This document shows positions 8,434-16,700 of a DNA stretch of 29,945 nucleotides, in pieces; within the stretch, counting starts at the first letter, position 1, and the number at the start of each line of letters is the position of its first letter. The notes beneath the pieces are model-generated. The model worked only from the letters and a program-made list of their open reading frames with translations. It did not search any database and was not told where the DNA came from. The DNA is from JBEIUL01 sp044356865. GTDB lineage: Bacteria; Planctomycetota; Phycisphaerae; Phycisphaerales; SM1A02. The position numbers were made by a program, and so were the translations under genes. The stretch is from positions 1 through 29,945 of the forward strand of contig JBIKVN010000008.1 in NCBI GenBank assembly GCA_044356865.1, given 5' to 3'.

Positions 8434-9453
8434 CTACCGCCGCCGCGCGACCAGCACCCGCGAGAAGCCCTCGTGGTCACGGAGCACCTCGATCGACTCC
8501 CACGCGCCGCGATCGAGAAGCGCCGGCGCCGACTCGCGCTGGGCATGGCCGATCTCGACCAGCATCCAGCCGCCCGGCCGGACCAGCCGCGGCGCCGCCT
8601 CGACCAGCCGTCGCACGAGGTCGAGCCCGTCGCGCCCGCCGCGAAGGGCCGTGGCCGGCTCGAAGTCGCGGACGTTCGGGGCCAGCTCGTCCCACTCGGC
8701 GTCGCTCACGTAGGGCGGGTTCGACAGCAGCAGGTCGATCGACCCGTCGGGCTCGGCGGACAGCGGCGCGAGCAGGTCGCCCTCGCGCACCTCGATCGCC
8801 GCGGCCAGACCATGCCGCTCGATGTTCCGCCGGGCGAGGGCCGCGGCCTCGGGCACGATCTCCGTCGCGATCGCCCGATGCGCGATCGCGTTCGCCGCGG
8901 CCGCCGCCTCGCCGAGCGGCCGGCAGCCGCCCTCACGACGCGAGCGCCGCAAGCCGAGCAGCGTCGCCACCGCGATGCAGCCGGTACCGGTGCACGCGTC
9001 GACGATGCGCAACGCCCGCCCCGCAAGCCCGGCGTCGTCGCGGGCGAGCGCCACCGCCTTCTCGACGAGCGATTCGGTCGCGGGCCGCGGGATGAGCGTC
9101 GCCGGGCCGACCTCGAACACGCTGCCCCAGAACGGCCACTCGCCGACGAGAAACTGCAGCGGCTCGTGCCGGGCCGCCCGGGCCACGAGCTCGCGCAGCC
9201 GCTCCCGCTCGGCCGGGCCCGGCTCGCGGTCGGGCTCCATGTACAACCGCATCCGCTCGCAGCCGAGGACGCTCGCGAGCAGCGTGTCCGCCACCACTCG
9301 CGGGCTCTCGACGCCCTTGCGCGTGAAATGCGCGGTCATCCACCGGGTGAGCCGGCGGATGGTCCAAGGCCCCTCCGCCTCGGTTCGGGCGGGGGAAACG
9401 GGGTCGGAAACGGGGTCGGGCACGCGGGCGATCGTACCCGCGTTCGACCCCAT
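8434..9453 (-). CDS. prmC: Peptide chain release factor N5-glutamine methyltransferase
   Basis: A 339-residue enzyme that transfers a methyl group from S-adenosylmethionine to the glutamine of the GGQ motif in release factors RF1/RF2. The N-terminal helical domain contains WTIRRLTRWMTAHF, then GVESPRVVADTLLASVLG, followed by RHEPLQFLVGEWPFWG and LIPRPATE. The SAM-binding loop reads IVDACTGTGCIAVATL, and the catalytic SNPPYV motif sits at N245-Y248. It is longer than the usual 280-300 residues because of an insert after the SAM loop (SRREGGCRPLGEAAAAANAI) and a long N-terminus. The start is uncertain: ATG at 9453 or GTG at 9423. The first residues include a PDPVSDPVS duplication from a 12-base tandem repeat. 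It is divergent from the gene at 9505. Confidence 0.9.
   Translation of the reverse strand: MGSNAGTIARVPDPVSDPVSPARTEAEGPWTIRRLTRWMTAHFTRKGVESPRVVADTLLASVLGCERMRLYMEPDREPGPAERERLRELVARAARHEPLQFLVGEWPFWGSVFEVGPATLIPRPATESLVEKAVALARDDAGLAGRALRIVDACTGTGCIAVATLLGLRRSRREGGCRPLGEAAAAANAIAHRAIATEIVPEAAALARRNIERHGLAAAIEVREGDLLAPLSAEPDGSIDLLLSNPPYVSDAEWDELAPNVRDFEPATALRGGRDGLDLVRRLVEAAPRLVRPGGWMLVEIGHAQRESAPALLDRGAWESIEVLRDHEGFSRVLVARRR
9394..9417. repeat. Perfect 12-base tandem duplication in the prmC 5' end
   Basis: GGAAACGGGGTC occurs twice head to tail (9394-9405 and 9406-9417). On the coding strand it gives the repeated DPVS residues near the PrmC N-terminus. It is in frame and probably a slippage product. 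Confidence 0.8.
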
Positions 9454-9471
9454 GGCGCGGGGGTTCGGCCG

Positions 9472-9477
9472 TATGAT
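9472..9477 (+). promoter_or_regulatory. Possible -10 element for the 9505 gene pair
   Basis: TATGAT, close to the sigma-70 -10 consensus, lies 27 bases before the ATG at 9505 in the short divergent gap with prmC. A start near 9484 would leave a leader of about 20 bases. No clear -35 hexamer is present at the expected distance. Confidence 0.4.
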
Positions 9478-9504
9478 CCGCCCCCTTTCCCCCACCGCCG
9501 ACCG

Positions 9505-9966
9505 ATGACCGCACCCGACCCCCAACTTCTCGATTCCCTCCGCGCCGCCGCCGACGCGACCGGCCTCTTCGCCGGGAGCGAACTGCTTTCCGACCGCCTC
9601 CGCCTGAAGGCCAAGGACGCCGCCGCCGAGGCCCACTACGAGGTCGAACTCGGCGGGGACGACCTGATCGTCCGGCTGCTCACCGCCGACCGGTGGCTGA
9701 GCGAGTCGATCGAAAGCCAGCTGGTCGAGCACGGGGACTCGCTCGAGGAGCTGCTCGAGGACGAGCTCGTCGAGATCGGCCACGAGCCGGCCCGCGACGG
9801 CGCGATCCCGAAGGTCAAGCACTTCCGCGACACCGCCCGCAACTACACCTTCGAGTGCCCGATCCCGATCGGCCCGGGCGGGCCGTTCGAAAGCGCCCGC
9901 CGCTTTCTCCTCGGCTGGGAAGCATGCTTCCGCGGCCTCGGGGACATGTCCGGCGGGGAGGAGTGA
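9505..9966 (+). CDS. Conserved small acidic protein of unknown function
   Basis: A 153-residue soluble acidic protein with no membrane segment or signal peptide. The middle holds a strongly acidic helix (ESQLVEHGDSLEELLEDELVEIGH). The C-terminal part reads KVKHFRDTARNYTFECPIPIG and later FLLGWEACFRGLGDM; this pairing of an F-R-D/T-F-E strand with an aromatic helix ending GDM resembles proteins I recall from other planctomycetes, none with a known function. The overall alpha/beta pattern is loosely like small chaperone folds such as YbjN, but no motif supports a firm assignment. The stop is three bases before the GTG of the glycosyltransferase gene, so the two are surely co-transcribed and may work together. 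Confidence 0.75.
   Translation: MTAPDPQLLDSLRAAADATGLFAGSELLSDRLRLKAKDAAAEAHYEVELGGDDLIVRLLTADRWLSESIESQLVEHGDSLEELLEDELVEIGHEPARDGAIPKVKHFRDTARNYTFECPIPIGPGGPFESARRFLLGWEACFRGLGDMSGGEE
9957..9963 (+). promoter_or_regulatory. Strong Shine-Dalgarno deciding the GTG start at 9970
   Basis: GGAGGAG ends six bases before GTG 9970 and overlaps the last codons of the preceding gene. The in-frame ATG at 9991 has no such site, so the GTG is preferred. Confidence 0.7.
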
Positions 9967-9969
9967 TCG

Positions 9970-11541
9970 GTGCTTGATCCGGGTCGGCCCATGCCCAATC
10001 CGTTGCCGAAGGGGACCAAGGTCCTCATGCTCGGCTGGGAGTTCCCCCCGTTCATCACGGGCGGGCTCGGCACGGCCTGCCACGGACTGACGAAAGCCCT
10101 CAACGAGGACGGCGTCGAAGTCCTCTTCGTCCTGCCGAAGGCGATCGACCCGAGCCATGCCTCGCATGTGAAGATCGTCGCCCCCGGGGCGATCGGGAAG
10201 AAGGCGGCCGCGCCGAAGCCCGAACGCGTGCGGATGGTCTTCGACCCCGTCACCGGCGTGCCCGAGCCGATCGACTCGTTCCTCGAGCGGCGGGTGCTCG
10301 GACGCCCGCTCGCCGCGGCGGCCGGCCCGGACGGCACGGTCGCCGCGACCACCTTCCTGCCGATCGAGGGCGACTACCCGTCGGTCTACGCGAGCGGCGC
10401 GGGCGGCGAGAGCGTGCCGCTGGCCGCCCCGACCCGGGCGATCCTCGAGCGGATCCGCGAGGAAGGCGGCATCACCGTCGAGCGGCTCAAGGTGCTGGCC
10501 GCGGCCGGGGCCTTCGGCGGCCGGGCCCTCGGCGAGGTCGAGGCGGCGATACTCGCGGCGCTCCCCGAATCGAACGGAAAGGCGGCCGCACCCGAGTCGC
10601 TGATGCCCGACTACGACGGCGACCTCGTCTCCGCGTCGCACCGCTACGCCCAGTTCGCCGCCGAGGCCTGCCGCGGCCTCGACTTCGACGTGATCCACGC
10701 CCACGACTGGCTCACCTATCCGGCGGGCATCGCCCTGCAGCGGCTCACCGGAAAGCCGCTCGTGGTGCATGTCCACTCGACCGAGTTCGACCGCTCGGGC
10801 GAGCACCCCAACCAGGGCGTCTACAACATCGAGCGCCGCGGCATGTGGGCCGCCGACCGGATCATCGCGGTCAGCCTGCTGACGAAGAACGTCTGCGTGA
10901 ACCGCTACGGCGTGCCCGCCGACAAGGTCGACGTGGTCTACAACGGCGTCGACCTCGCGCCGGGCAAGATAGGCATCCAACCGATCCACACCCGCGACAA
11001 GATCGTCCTCTACTTCGGCCGCATCACCATGCAGAAGGGCCCGGAGTACTTCGTGCAGGCGGCCAAACGAGTGCTCGAGGTGCGCGACGACGTGAAGTTC
11101 GTGGTCGCCGGCAGCGGCGACCAGGCGGCGCGGATGATCCAGATGGCCGCCGACCTCGGGATCGGCGACCGCATGCTCTTCACCGGCTTCCTGCGCGGCA
11201 AGGACATCTCCCGCGTCTTCGCGATGGCCGACCTCTACGTGATGCCCAGCGTGAGCGAGCCCTTCGGCATCGCCCCGCTCGAGGCGATGGGTCACAACGT
11301 GCCGGTGCTCATCTCGAAGTCGAGCGGCGTGAGCGAGATCCTCTCGCACGCCCTCAAGGTCGACTTCTGGGACATCGAGGACATGGCCGACAAGATCCTC
11401 GCGGTACTTCGCCACTCCCCGCTCGCCCGGGCCCTGCGCGAGGGCGGGGCGTTCGAGGTGCGCGGCATCAGCTGGGACGGCGCCGCCCGCAAGTGCGAGC
11501 GGACCTACCGGGCGGCGATGGCCCAGCGCGCCCGACGGTGA
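9970..11541 (+). CDS. GT4 glycosyltransferase, starch/glycogen-synthase-like
   Basis: A 523-residue GT-B glycosyltransferase. The N-terminal half starts like starch and glycogen synthases (VLMLGWEFPPFITGGLGTACHGL, glycine loop at residues 31-34) and continues to DVIHAHDWLTYPAG (HAHD at 243-246). The C-terminal GT4 domain has YFGRITMQKGPEYFV (G350, R351, K356) and the E-x7-E nucleotide-sugar motif in SEPFGIAPLEAM (E430, E438). Between about residues 60 and 235 lies an atypically long, partly low-complexity insert rich in Ala, Pro and Gly. It is predicted to transfer a sugar from an NDP- or ADP-sugar in the cytoplasm; the acceptor is unknown, and either glycogen-type storage or surface glycan is possible. 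It converges on the Wzt gene with only four bases between stops. Confidence 0.85.
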   Translation: MLDPGRPMPNPLPKGTKVLMLGWEFPPFITGGLGTACHGLTKALNEDGVEVLFVLPKAIDPSHASHVKIVAPGAIGKKAAAPKPERVRMVFDPVTGVPEPIDSFLERRVLGRPLAAAAGPDGTVAATTFLPIEGDYPSVYASGAGGESVPLAAPTRAILERIREEGGITVERLKVLAAAGAFGGRALGEVEAAILAALPESNGKAAAPESLMPDYDGDLVSASHRYAQFAAEACRGLDFDVIHAHDWLTYPAGIALQRLTGKPLVVHVHSTEFDRSGEHPNQGVYNIERRGMWAADRIIAVSLLTKNVCVNRYGVPADKVDVVYNGVDLAPGKIGIQPIHTRDKIVLYFGRITMQKGPEYFVQAAKRVLEVRDDVKFVVAGSGDQAARMIQMAADLGIGDRMLFTGFLRGKDISRVFAMADLYVMPSVSEPFGIAPLEAMGHNVPVLISKSSGVSEILSHALKVDFWDIEDMADKILAVLRHSPLARALREGGAFEVRGISWDGAARKCERTYRAAMAQRARR

Positions 11542-11545
11542 ACGC

Positions 11546-12808
11546 TCATCCGGCCGGCGCTTCCGGCGCCGGCCCGCTCCACTCGACCTCGACGTGGACG
11601 ATCGCGTCGTGCCGCGAACGGGACTCGTCGGGCTCGCCGGCCTCGATCGCGAGCGACTCGGACTGGGCGATCGGGCGCCGCGACTCGGCCTCGACGAGCC
11701 GGGCCCGCAGCTCGGCCCGGCCCGCCGCGAGCGGCCAGGCCGCCACGGTACAGCGCAGCACGGTGGTTCCCGGTCCGATCGCGCCGATCCGCCGCCGGAT
11801 CCGCGCCAGCGGGAAGAGCTCGCCGCGTCCGAGCTCGAGCACGCACGCAACGTCCGCGAGCGCTTCGGAAACCGTCAGGGTCACGTCGATCGCCACCGGC
11901 CCGCCCGGCCGGGGCGATTCATCGCCGGCCAGCGCCACCGCCACCGCATGGTCGGGGCGACCGACGAAAGGCAGCGACTCCGGCGCGACGTCGGGCTTGC
12001 GCCCGGGCGCTCCCGGCGCCCGTCGCGGCTTCGGCATCGGCGGCAGGCCCTTGCGGCCCGCGAGCTCGTTGTAGGCGTCGATCGCGGTGTTCGGGTCGGC
12101 CGTCGCGACCACCCGCCCCTCCTCGAGCACCACCGCCCGGTCGCAGAGCGTGGCGATCGCGTGGGTGTCGTGCATCGCGAAGAGCATCGAGCCGCCCTCG
12201 CCGACGAACTCCTCGAGGAAGCCGCGGAAGCGCTCGCGGAAGCGGCGGTCTCCCCCGCCGATAGCCTCGTCGACCAGCAGCAGATCGGGCCGCAGGCGGG
12301 CGTAAATCGCGAACCCGAGCCGGCCCCGCATCCCGTTGCTGTAGGTGCCGACCTCCTGGTCGAGACGGTCGTCGAGGTCGGCGATGGCGGCGATCGCGGC
12401 GATCTCGGCGGCGGTCTCCCGCCGCGGCACGCGGTGGAGGGCCAACTGCATGAGGATGTTCTCGCGGCCGGTCTCGACCGGGCTCACCACGCCGGTCGCG
12501 TCGATGCGGCAGGTGTCGCGGGCCCGGGTGACGATCGAGCCGGTGGTCGGCAGCAGGATCCCGGCCGCCAGCTGCATGAGCGTCGACTTGCCGGCGCCGT
12601 TGTGGCCGATGAGCCCGACCGCCTCGCCCGCCTCGACCCGCAGGTCGACATCGCGCAGGGCCCAGAACTCGCCGTCGCGCAGCTCGTCCTTCGGAGGCAG
12701 GCCGCGCAGCTCGCGCAGGGCGTCGGAGAGGGCGTACCGGGACCGGCGGGCCATGCGCCGGCTGAACCGCTTCGAGACCCCCGTGAACTCGAGCAACGGC
12801 CCGCTCAT
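11546..12808 (-). CDS. wzt: Polysaccharide ABC exporter ATP-binding protein (Wzt-like)
   Basis: A 420-residue ATPase of the O-antigen/teichoic-acid exporter family. The long loop before Walker A (SRYALSDALRELRG, then EFWALRDVDLRVEAGE) is typical of Wzt/TagH. Walker A is GHNGAGKS (residues 68-75), the signature YSNGM (156-160) and Walker B LLLVDEAIGGGD (D180/E181). The switch histidine H213 sits in FAMHD rather than the usual SHD. Residues about 290-415 form a beta-rich C-terminal domain (GGPVAIDVTLTVSEALADVA, later TVLRCTVAAWPLAAG) like the Wzt domain that recognises the finished glycan. It is encoded after its permease with an ATGA overlap (12805-12808). It probably exports the polysaccharide made by the surrounding glycosyltransferases. 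Confidence 0.9.
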   Translation of the reverse strand: MSGPLLEFTGVSKRFSRRMARRSRYALSDALRELRGLPPKDELRDGEFWALRDVDLRVEAGEAVGLIGHNGAGKSTLMQLAAGILLPTTGSIVTRARDTCRIDATGVVSPVETGRENILMQLALHRVPRRETAAEIAAIAAIADLDDRLDQEVGTYSNGMRGRLGFAIYARLRPDLLLVDEAIGGGDRRFRERFRGFLEEFVGEGGSMLFAMHDTHAIATLCDRAVVLEEGRVVATADPNTAIDAYNELAGRKGLPPMPKPRRAPGAPGRKPDVAPESLPFVGRPDHAVAVALAGDESPRPGGPVAIDVTLTVSEALADVACVLELGRGELFPLARIRRRIGAIGPGTTVLRCTVAAWPLAAGRAELRARLVEAESRRPIAQSESLAIEAGEPDESRSRHDAIVHVEVEWSGPAPEAPAG

Positions 12809-13701
12809 CCGCCCTGCCCCGTCATGCGCTCGAGAAGGTGCGGCTTGGCGACGCGACAGGCGAACCCACCGACGAGGAAGGCCGCAAACCCGACCGGCAG
12901 CAGGCACGCGGCAAGCGCAAGCGACCCCGGAGCCCCGTAGGCCGCGGCCCGCACCGCGTCAAATGCCCAGGTCAACGGATTGGCCGCCTGCACCCGGCCG
13001 AGCGCTGACTCGGGGGCCGGCACCAGGAACACCGGCGTCGTGGTGATCACCAAGATCATGAGCGCCCGGGTGAAGACCTGCAGGTCGGTGGTGAGGCTCG
13101 AGAACGGGGCCGACACCAGCCCGATCGCCCCGCCGGCGAGCGAGATCCCGAAGATCGCCCACGCGGCCAGCGGCAGCCACGGCGACGGCGGCACCGCGAA
13201 GGTGGCCATGAGCACGCCGATCACCGCCAGCCGCACGAGGTCGCGGAACGCCAGGTCGAACACCGCGGCGACGAGCGGCGCCTCGATCGGGACGACCTGC
13301 CGCTTGAGGAACGCGGCGTTCACCGTGAAGATCCGCTGCGTCGCCCCGATGCCCTCGACGAACGCCTGCACGAGCAGGATCCCGAACGCCGCGAAGAACG
13401 CCGAGTGCACCCCGCCGATGTCGGACGCGACGATCTGGGCCCTTCGGCCGAGGGCGATGACGAGGGCGGTGAGCAGGACCGGCGCGAACGCGAGGATCAC
13501 CCCGAGGACCGAGTGCCGGTACTGCTGGTTGAACCCGCGGAGAAACATCCGCCAGGCGAGCCGCGGGCAACCGCGGATGTCGTCGATCCAGTCGGCGAGA
13601 AACCGCCGGGGCTCGACGAACCGCCCGGCCGCGGTGACCGTCCGGGCCGCGCCGACGGGTCGGGGCGCCGCGGGCTCGGACATGGTCGGCTCGGCATTCA
13701 T
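12805..13701 (-). CDS. wzm: Polysaccharide ABC exporter permease (Wzm-like)
   Basis: A 298-residue ABC-2 permease. A cytoplasmic N-terminus with LAWRMFLRGFNQQYRHSVLG, the amphipathic interface segment of Wzm/TagG proteins, leads into about six membrane helices: VILAFAPVLLTALVIAL, AFFAAFGILLVQAFVEG, LVRLAVIGVLMATFAV, WAIFGISLAGGAIGLV, ALMILVITTTPVFLV and LACLLPVGFAAFLVGG. NPLTWAFDAVRAAAYG before the last helix is also typical. The ATG at 13701 leaves 16 bases after the upstream stop. A start at 13746 would overlap the upstream gene, and an ATG at 13683 would shorten the protein. It pairs with the downstream Wzt ATPase to move glycan across the inner membrane. Confidence 0.88.
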   Translation of the reverse strand: MNAEPTMSEPAAPRPVGAARTVTAAGRFVEPRRFLADWIDDIRGCPRLAWRMFLRGFNQQYRHSVLGVILAFAPVLLTALVIALGRRAQIVASDIGGVHSAFFAAFGILLVQAFVEGIGATQRIFTVNAAFLKRQVVPIEAPLVAAVFDLAFRDLVRLAVIGVLMATFAVPPSPWLPLAAWAIFGISLAGGAIGLVSAPFSSLTTDLQVFTRALMILVITTTPVFLVPAPESALGRVQAANPLTWAFDAVRAAAYGAPGSLALAACLLPVGFAAFLVGGFACRVAKPHLLERMTGQGG

Positions 13702-13717
13702 CGTGACTCGATCCCGC

Positions 13718-16700
13718 TCAGGCAGCGTGCGGCTCCATCCCCGCATCGGCCCGCCGCGGCTTGGTCCACGAGGGAATCTCGCGACCGATCAACCGGAAGA
13801 ACCGCTCGTTGTGCGGCCGGTAGAACTCGGCGAGCCGCTCGCGCTGCCCGGGGCTGAGGCCGGTGGTGTACTCGCGCACATGGGCATCCACGTGGCCGAG
13901 GCGGATCGAGGGAATCCCGAGGAAGTCGCAGATCCGGTCGTAGGTCGCCTGCGGGTCGCGGCGGTACTCCTCGGCGACCAGCACGAGCAGCTGTTCCCGC
14001 GGGAACCGCGCCAACACCCGGGCGATCGAATCGGCGTAGATTCCGGTGCGGAGCATCCCGAAGCGCCGCTCGTCGGCAAGCTCGCGCAGCAGGTTCTCCT
14101 CGAAACTCCGCGTCGGGTTCCATCGCGAGAAGTTCCGTAACCGGGGGTTCGCGGCGTGCCACTGCATCATGTGGTTGTACGCCGACTCGAGGCGAGAGAC
14201 GGGCTCGCGGCAGATGAGGACCAGCCTCGCCCCGGGGATCGCATCGGCGATCGCGGCGACCGCCTTCTCCTCCTCGTAGCCCGGGCAGACCTCGCCCTGG
14301 ACGCGCCCGTTGTCGTTGAAGAGGGCCCGGTAGTCGTCGAGGCTGTCGATGCCGTAGGCCGTGCCGGCGCCGGCGAAGAAGCCGGTCTCCTTGGTGTTGT
14401 CCCAGTCGTGCAAGCGACCGCGGAAGTTCGGGACGAGCTCGATCGAGGGATGCTGGCGCAGGTTGTGGTGAAGCGCAGTCGTGCCGGACTTTTGCGCCCC
14501 GATCACCAGGAAGTCGGGGAGCCGCCCGCGACGGATCCGCGGCCCGGCGGCCTCGGCCCGCGATGCGGGATTGAGCACCCACGGCGCGTGCATGTCGGCC
14601 TCGGCCTCCTCGCGGACCGGCAGCGCGGCAAGCGTGGGCGGATGGGCCGGGTCGCAGGCGAACCGGCGCCGCCGCGCGTGCGAGACCAGGAACGAGAAGC
14701 CGCCCGCGAGGTTCCCGGCGATCTCGACCAGCACCAGCCGCGCCGGCAGCTCGCCCCGGCCGCGGACTGCATCGAGAAGGCGACGCAGGTAGTACTTCTG
14801 CAGCCCGCCGAACAGCGGCCCGCGGGCCCGCCGGTCGCCGTCGTCGAGCAGCGTGGTCAGGTGGTAGCCGACGGCGCTCTTGGCGTAGTTGTAGACCTGC
14901 CGGCGCAGCGACCGCATCGAACTGCGGTGCTTGTGCCAGACCCACGCGTCGGGCAGGTACTCGAGGCGATAGCCGGCCTTGAGCACGCGGTAGAAGAAGT
15001 ACGGGTCCTCGCCCGCCCCGACGGGCGTGCCGGGGCCGAGCGCCTCGGCGAAGAGCCCGACCGCCGGGTCCCGGAAGACCTCGATCCGGACCGCGGCGTT
15101 CGCGGTCGTGCCGAACTCCCAGCCCTGGATGGATTCGCGCGAGCCGTGGAACCACTCGCCGTCGACCGCGAACGGCTCGACACCGCGGCCGAGGCTGCAC
15201 GCAGCCTCGTTCAGCCGCTCGATCCGGTCCTCGAGGCGGAAGGGCAGGATGTTTCCGGTGACGACGCCGACCGCGGGATCGTCGAACGGCACGAGCAGCG
15301 CCTCGAGCCAGTCGGGCGGAACCACCACGTCGTCGTCGCAGAGGACGACGATCGAGCCGCGGCAGGCGAGCAGCCCGCGGTTGCGGGTGTAGGAGGAACC
15401 TTGCCTCGTCTCGGTCACCAGCCGCACGCCGGGGAACTCGGCCACCACCGGGGCGGTCCGGCCCGAGCCCGGGCGGTTGTCGACGACGACGACCTCGACC
15501 GGCCGCTCGGTCCGCTGGGCGAGCACCGCCCGAAGGCAATCGCGGAGGTCGTCGGGGCGATCGCAGGTCGGGATGAGGATCGAGACCGCCGTGCCCGGGA
15601 TGGCCCGTCCGGGGCCGCGCCGCGCGATGTCCCCGGGGTTTGGGACCAGGTGCGTCGAGAGTTTTCGTCGGGCCGCCTCCAGGATCCGTTGCGTGCGGTC
15701 CTCGAGCCTGGTCCCGTCGATCTCGTGCACCGGGGGCAGCAGCCCGAGCCGCCGCCGCAGGAAGCCCCCGAGGTGCCGCTCGACGACGAGGCGCCGCACC
15801 TGCGCGCGGGTGAGCGGGCGCGAGCCGGTCACGATGCTGACCGCACCGAGGACCTCGCCGTGCCAGAGGGCCAGCACCTCGGCGGTGTCGGTGCATCGCT
15901 CGCCCGCGAGCCCCCCCGGGAACTCCTCGGCCAGCTCGACCGGAACGACCCGACCGCGTTCGAAGGGCGAAGGCGCGGGCGTCTCCGAGGCCGCAGGCGC
16001 GAGCGGTTCGAGAGGGCCCTGCGAACCGCCCGCCGAGGCGCCCAGTCCCCGCAGCGCCGCGACCAGGCCTTGCCAGCATCCCGAGAGGTGGCCTCGCCAC
16101 CGGGCCCGGGCGATCGATTTCGCCTCGCCCCGCTTTCGCCAAGCGTCGCTGAACGAGTCGCGGAGCAACCGCTGCGTGACGAGCAGGACATCCAGCAGCC
16201 GACCCGGCCGCCGCCTCGCCAGCGCGACCAGCGCCGCCGACAGTCCCGCCGCCTCGGCCCGGATCCGCGCCGCCGCCTCGTCGACCGAGCCGACCCCCGC
16301 GTCGCGCACGCTTGCCGCAGGCTCGCGCACGAGGCCGCCCCCGGCCTCAAGCATCCGCAGCCAGAGATCCGCATGCTGGCCCGCGTCGCCGGCGACCGCC
16401 CGGAATCCGCCGAGCCGCGTCAACGCGTTCGCCCGAAAGGCCATGTTCACGTCCGAGCCGAACTGCAGGACGTTCAGCCACCGCCGCGGCGGCGGCCCCT
16501 CGGGCGGCGGCTGGAAGCGGCCGCCGCGGTATGGATCGCCCCAGGCGAGCCGCTCGCGGGTCTCGGCAAGGAGCCGCGACACCTCGTTCTCGATCGTCGC
16601 GGGTAGGACCGATCCGGCCACCGCCATCGCCTGCGGGTTCTCGGCGAAGGCCCGGCAGACCGCGGCCAACCAGTGGCGATCGACCCGAACCGACTCGTCG

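Noticed and set aside
9454..11850. Upstream extension of the prmC frame across the 9505 and GT4 genes
   Set aside because: Only the part below 9453 is PrmC-like; the rest is antisense to two well-supported genes and lacks protein-like sequence.
13702..13746. Longer start for the Wzm-like permease
   Set aside because: It would overlap the end of the fusion gene by 29 bases; the ATG at 13701 gives a normal short gap and a normal length.
14156..16606. A plus-strand open frame of about 816 codons opposite the GT2-sulfotransferase fusion
   Set aside because: No recognisable domains; composition typical of antisense frames in GC-rich DNA.
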